This document shows, one piece after another, positions 60,621 through 64,000 of a stretch of 64,000 nt of DNA (position 1 is its first letter; every line of letters begins with the position of its first letter). The notes below the pieces were generated by a model. That model did not search any database. It saw nothing but the letters and a program-made list of their open reading frames with translations, and was not told the DNA's origin. Origin of the DNA: Cavia porcellus (Eukaryota; Chordata; Mammalia; Rodentia; Caviidae); contig NW_026947484.1 of assembly GCF_034190915.1 (NCBI RefSeq), positions 183,762,982 through 183,826,981 of the forward strand. Reading direction: 5' to 3'. The translations under genes were made by a program, and so were the position numbers.

Positions 60621-61546
60621 CCCTTCTCTGACTATAAGAATTTGGGGGCCATTTTAGATGTTACCCGCAATGCCACTGACATCCGTCTTTCTGCCTCTGT
60701 CACCCAAATGAAACTGTCTTCATTGTGGTTACAATTTCCTAATCGCCAAATCCAACATTTCACTTTTAGTCTACTATGGTTTAGGTGTAGGATGTCAGAC
60801 AAAGGCCAGGCATTAGGAGTTTGGTCTGTGCTTTGCTGTTATGCGGAGGTGGTAGAAACTAAAAGGGGGGTCAAGTAGGGATCTTCAGGTCATTAGAGCG
60901 GCACCTTTTAAGGGGCTGCTGAGAATTCATCCCTTTCCATTTCTCTCTTTTATTTTCTGGACTTGAAGTGAAGTCTTGCATTATGATAAGCTGCTTCATT
61001 GTACACCAAAATAACAGAGCCTATTTTTCATAGATTAAAGCCTTCAAAACTGAGTTGAGACAAATCTTTTCCCTGTATTAGTTGACTTATCGCAAGTGTT
61101 TGTTACAAAGTTAGAAAGCTGACTAAGCATTGTCCTTACATCATTTACACTTTGAGCAGCACATGCTTGTTGACTATCTCATCTTTCAGTTCTGCCTTCT
61201 TTTGGTTTTGGGGCCGTTAGTCTCACAAAGTTAACTTCATTTATCTGTTCCAACCTTTCTGTCTCTTATAGTTCTGTTAAAGCCCTAACTGTTGGTTTTC
61301 TTTATCACTTTTTTTCATCTCAAACTATGTATGATTTATTCTGTATTTTGGTCAGTAAATGCTTTCCATGTGCTGATGACTTTCAATTATATATTTTTCC
61401 TTTTCGTGTTCTACTTGATATCAGTTTTTTATGGCTTCTTTTTAATTTTTTTCTATTTTAACATTTTAATTTTTAAATTTAAAATTAAAAAATTAATTTT
61501 AGATGCCTCACAGATGCCTATTATTTCTTCAATATCCTCTTTAATT

Positions 61547-61577
61547 TCTATCTATCTATCTATCTATCTACCTATCT
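61547..61577 (+). repeat. (TCTA)n microsatellite
   Basis: About seven tcta/ctat units. The 118-codon open frame spanning it is phenylalanine/isoleucine-rich low complexity and not a gene. Confidence 0.9.
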
Positions 61578-62277
61578 GTCCATGTGTGCTGAATAATCTA
61601 TCAGGTCTCATAATTTTCACTCACCACAATTTTTCTTTTTTTCAGTAAATGATTGCATCTTCTTTGCATCCTCTGAAAAAAGAATTTAGGACCTGTGCTA
61701 TATTTTTATATTGTACTCATTTCCTCCTATCTCACAGTATTCATTCAAAGAACTTAGAATTGTTGCTTTTAGGTTGCGAAATCTCAGCTGTATTATACGG
61801 AATACTCACCGATCACCTTGTTGACTATGTCAGCCATCTTCGCCATTTCTAATCCCATTCTGTAATTATAATTTCCAGGGTGACTTATTAATAGAAAGGT
61901 TATGATTCCTAACATATTGTAGGATTAAGGGAACATGAAGACCACAATCTGCACTTTGCATACCTTTCCCTCCTTACCACACAGTCCTCTCCCAGCTGCA
62001 TCCCCATCCACTTACCAGTTTCCTATTCAGACATGTAGTTTCCACAGTGATCTCATGAGTCATGCTTACTTTGTCTTCCTTTTTGCAGGAGAATTCATTT
62101 AGCAGCTTCATCTTTGTTGCATGCTGAATAGGATTATTTTACTACATAGTGTTTTTAGAACTTAATTATTTGTTATGCAGGAAAAGAGAAAAGAAGAAAA
62201 AGAAAAAATATATACACAAAATATTTAAGATAGTTATACTACTAATTGTTATTAGTTCATTAAAAAGAAAGGTTTGT

Positions 62278-63140
62278 CCACTTCTGGGCATATTCCCAAA
62301 AGAACTGAAAACATGATACCACACTGATATATGTGCACCTATGTTTATAGCAGCACAATTTGTAATAGCCAGGTCTTGGAAAAAACCTAAATGTCCATCA
62401 ACTGAGGAATGGATAAAAAAGATATGGTATTTTTGTACAATGGAGTCCTACTCAGCTATAAAGAATGACCACATTGAGGTAAAAATAAATGGACACCTTA
62501 GACCATACTCATAAGGGCAATAAATCAAACTCATATGTATAAATACTGTATAGTCTCCCTAGTGTAAGAAATGGTAAGAATACATAAGATTTTATGGGAA
62601 TCATGGTTACCCATTATATTGCTTTGAAGTCTTATAATGTTTTCATTCATTGATTGGAATGATTTTATTCTGTTTTGCTTGATTTTATTATGTGTGATGG
62701 TATGAACTGCTACTTTGAAGAAAACAAGACATTATGGCAGCCATTGCTGATTTCCTACCATCTTGCTTTAAAGTCATACTATACTTTTGTTCTGTTATTT
62801 CCATTGGTTCTCTCATGTTGTGTCTTATTGAATTTTAACATGTGTGGTAGTATAAACAAATTTTTTATGGAAAATGAGATAATATAGTAGCCATTGTTCG
62901 TTTTCTGTTATTTGGGTTTCAGTGCCCTTTAATACTTTCATTCTCTTGAATGGTTTTATACTATTTTGTTAAGTTTGATATCATTGTGTGTGAAGGTATG
63001 CTCAACTATTTCAAAGAAAAGAGATATGGTAGCTACTGTTAATATATGGTTGTCTTGTTGTGAAGTGCTGTGTTGCTTACATTGTTCTGTTCTGATTTGC
63101 TTTGTTCTGTCCTCTTTTATTCTCTTTAAAAGAAAAAAAG
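62278..63140 (+). mobile_element. 5'-truncated L1 with short 3' UTR
   Basis: It starts inside the ORF2 C-terminal region ('cacttctgggcatattcccaa') and continues through the ORF2 end to a 3' UTR with three repeat units (signatures at about 62733, 62885 and 63027, spacing about 150 and 142). It ends 'ctctttaaaag' before the A-rich tail. Target duplication: AAAAGAAAGGTTTGT (62263-62277) and AAAAGAAAGATTTGT (63141-63155). Open frames of 70 and 103 codons inside are products of the repeat units. Confidence 0.9.
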
Positions 63141-63189
63141 AAAAGAAAGATTTGTTTGATCAATTTTTCTTTTTTTCCGTTTCTTGTAG

Positions 63190-64000
63190 TCAGGATTTTC
63201 TTTTTTTTAAATTTTATTTAAAAGGAAAAAGAGAAAAAACAAAACAAAACAAATCAAAACAAAACAAAACAGTGTAAGGGTACAAGTAATACAGAACTAC
63301 AAAAAAAAAAAACACCCAGTAAATCACCAGTTAATAGATTACACATTATCATCTTAGAGATAGTTGCTCAAGTCACAGGATACAAAGTGGACATTCAGAT
63401 AGTGAGACTGCAAATAATTGTGTTCAATGATCCAACAAAAACTCAGTAATATGGTCATGTATCCTAACACACCTAAACACACTTGCAGTTGTATTCTTTA
63501 GAGCACTTTTTCCCCCCTCTCTTTTTTACAACAAAATTTACAGATTTGGGGTTTTATTACTCCCATAGTTCTTATTACTTTTTTTTGGAAGAGAATAAAA
63601 CCAAATATGACAAAACAAAGCTGTCAGTCAAAACCAAGGATAGACATAGCACATGATGTAAAAACAGAGTACAAGGTTATCAACAATGGTTACCATAATG
63701 CCTCTTGCTTCCTTAAATAGAATTGCCTATATCATTAGGTTTGATAAAGTTGAAAAAAAAAACAGTACAGAACAAGACCAATAAAACCTAAACATTGGAA
63801 ACATTACAGGACTACAAAAGAAGATAATAGTCAAACCAGAATGGGCATCATAGTGAATCTTATTGCCTTCAAAGTAGTTGCCTATACCCTCAAACTTGAT
63901 ACTATCAAACAGAATGGAACAGAGTCTAAAATCAGTCAAAACAAGATAGTGGGAATTATACAGGACTTCAAATCAAGTACATAGGAAATCAAAAAAGTTA
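63190..64000 (-). mobile_element. L1 3' UTR, long type, running off the window
   Basis: The 3' end is at the left ('tttttttaaattttatttaa', then an aaaac-rich tract at 63235-63272). The minus strand is collinear with 33025-33780 of the half-L1, including the repeat-unit signatures near 63675 and 63835. The remainder of the element lies beyond the right edge. Confidence 0.82.

Noticed and set aside
61292..61648. 118-codon plus-strand frame as a membrane protein
   Set aside because: Phenylalanine- and isoleucine-rich low complexity from AT-rich DNA, ending in the (TCTA)n microsatellite; no start context or family signal.
62675..63277. 70- and 103-codon frames with similar peptides at other sites
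   Set aside because: The likeness between these, 20009-20200 (minus) and 63727-63939 (minus) is real but comes from the 150-bp repeat units of the L1 3' UTR, not from a protein family.

Overview
This is mammalian nuclear DNA: AT-rich, intron-split coding sequence, a CpG-rich promoter and dense retroelement debris. ID-type (tRNA-derived) and B1-type (7SL-derived) SINEs occur together, several as ID/B1 dimers, which points to a rodent. I saw no B2 element, so a non-murid rodent is likely; the exact lineage is not determined.

The only cellular gene I can support is SMC2 (condensin ATPase subunit) on the minus strand at the left edge. Four coding exons (3366-3533, 2594-2743, 1703-1825, 250-288) give residues 1-160 in phase 0 with correct splice sites, and the gene continues out of the window to the left. 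A non-coding first exon ends at 4430 and lies in a CpG-rich promoter region (about 4260-4900). The remaining 59 kb is intergenic, with no recognisable protein-coding gene, rRNA, functional tRNA or CRISPR array.

Most of that intergenic DNA that I could identify is retroelements. At 11011-16206 is a decayed class I (gammaretrovirus-like) provirus on the minus strand, with two LTRs, a 5-bp target duplication, a primer-binding site resembling the 3' end of tRNA-Glu, gag and pol remnants, and a 70-bp triplication in only one LTR. Two related class I LTRs in opposite orientation follow (16288-16885 and 18865-19440). At 19986-22277 is an L1 with the inverted 5' part typical of twin priming. At 30652-33837 is an L1-derived element carrying ORF1 but no ORF2 (a 'half-L1'). 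More L1 pieces lie at 36600-37560, 53460-53880, 58255-59430, 62278-63140 and 63190-64000.

The most unusual pattern links several of these elements. The L1 3' UTR in this genome is made of diverged direct repeats with a period near 150 bp. That tail is shared by the ordinary L1 copies, by the half-L1, and by two short target-duplication-flanked elements (40173-40730 minus, 56531-56918 plus). The two short elements also share a GC-rich 5' module but have no coding capacity. I read them as a small family of non-autonomous elements that use L1 machinery through a common tail. Whether they are already catalogued cannot be decided without a repeat-library search.
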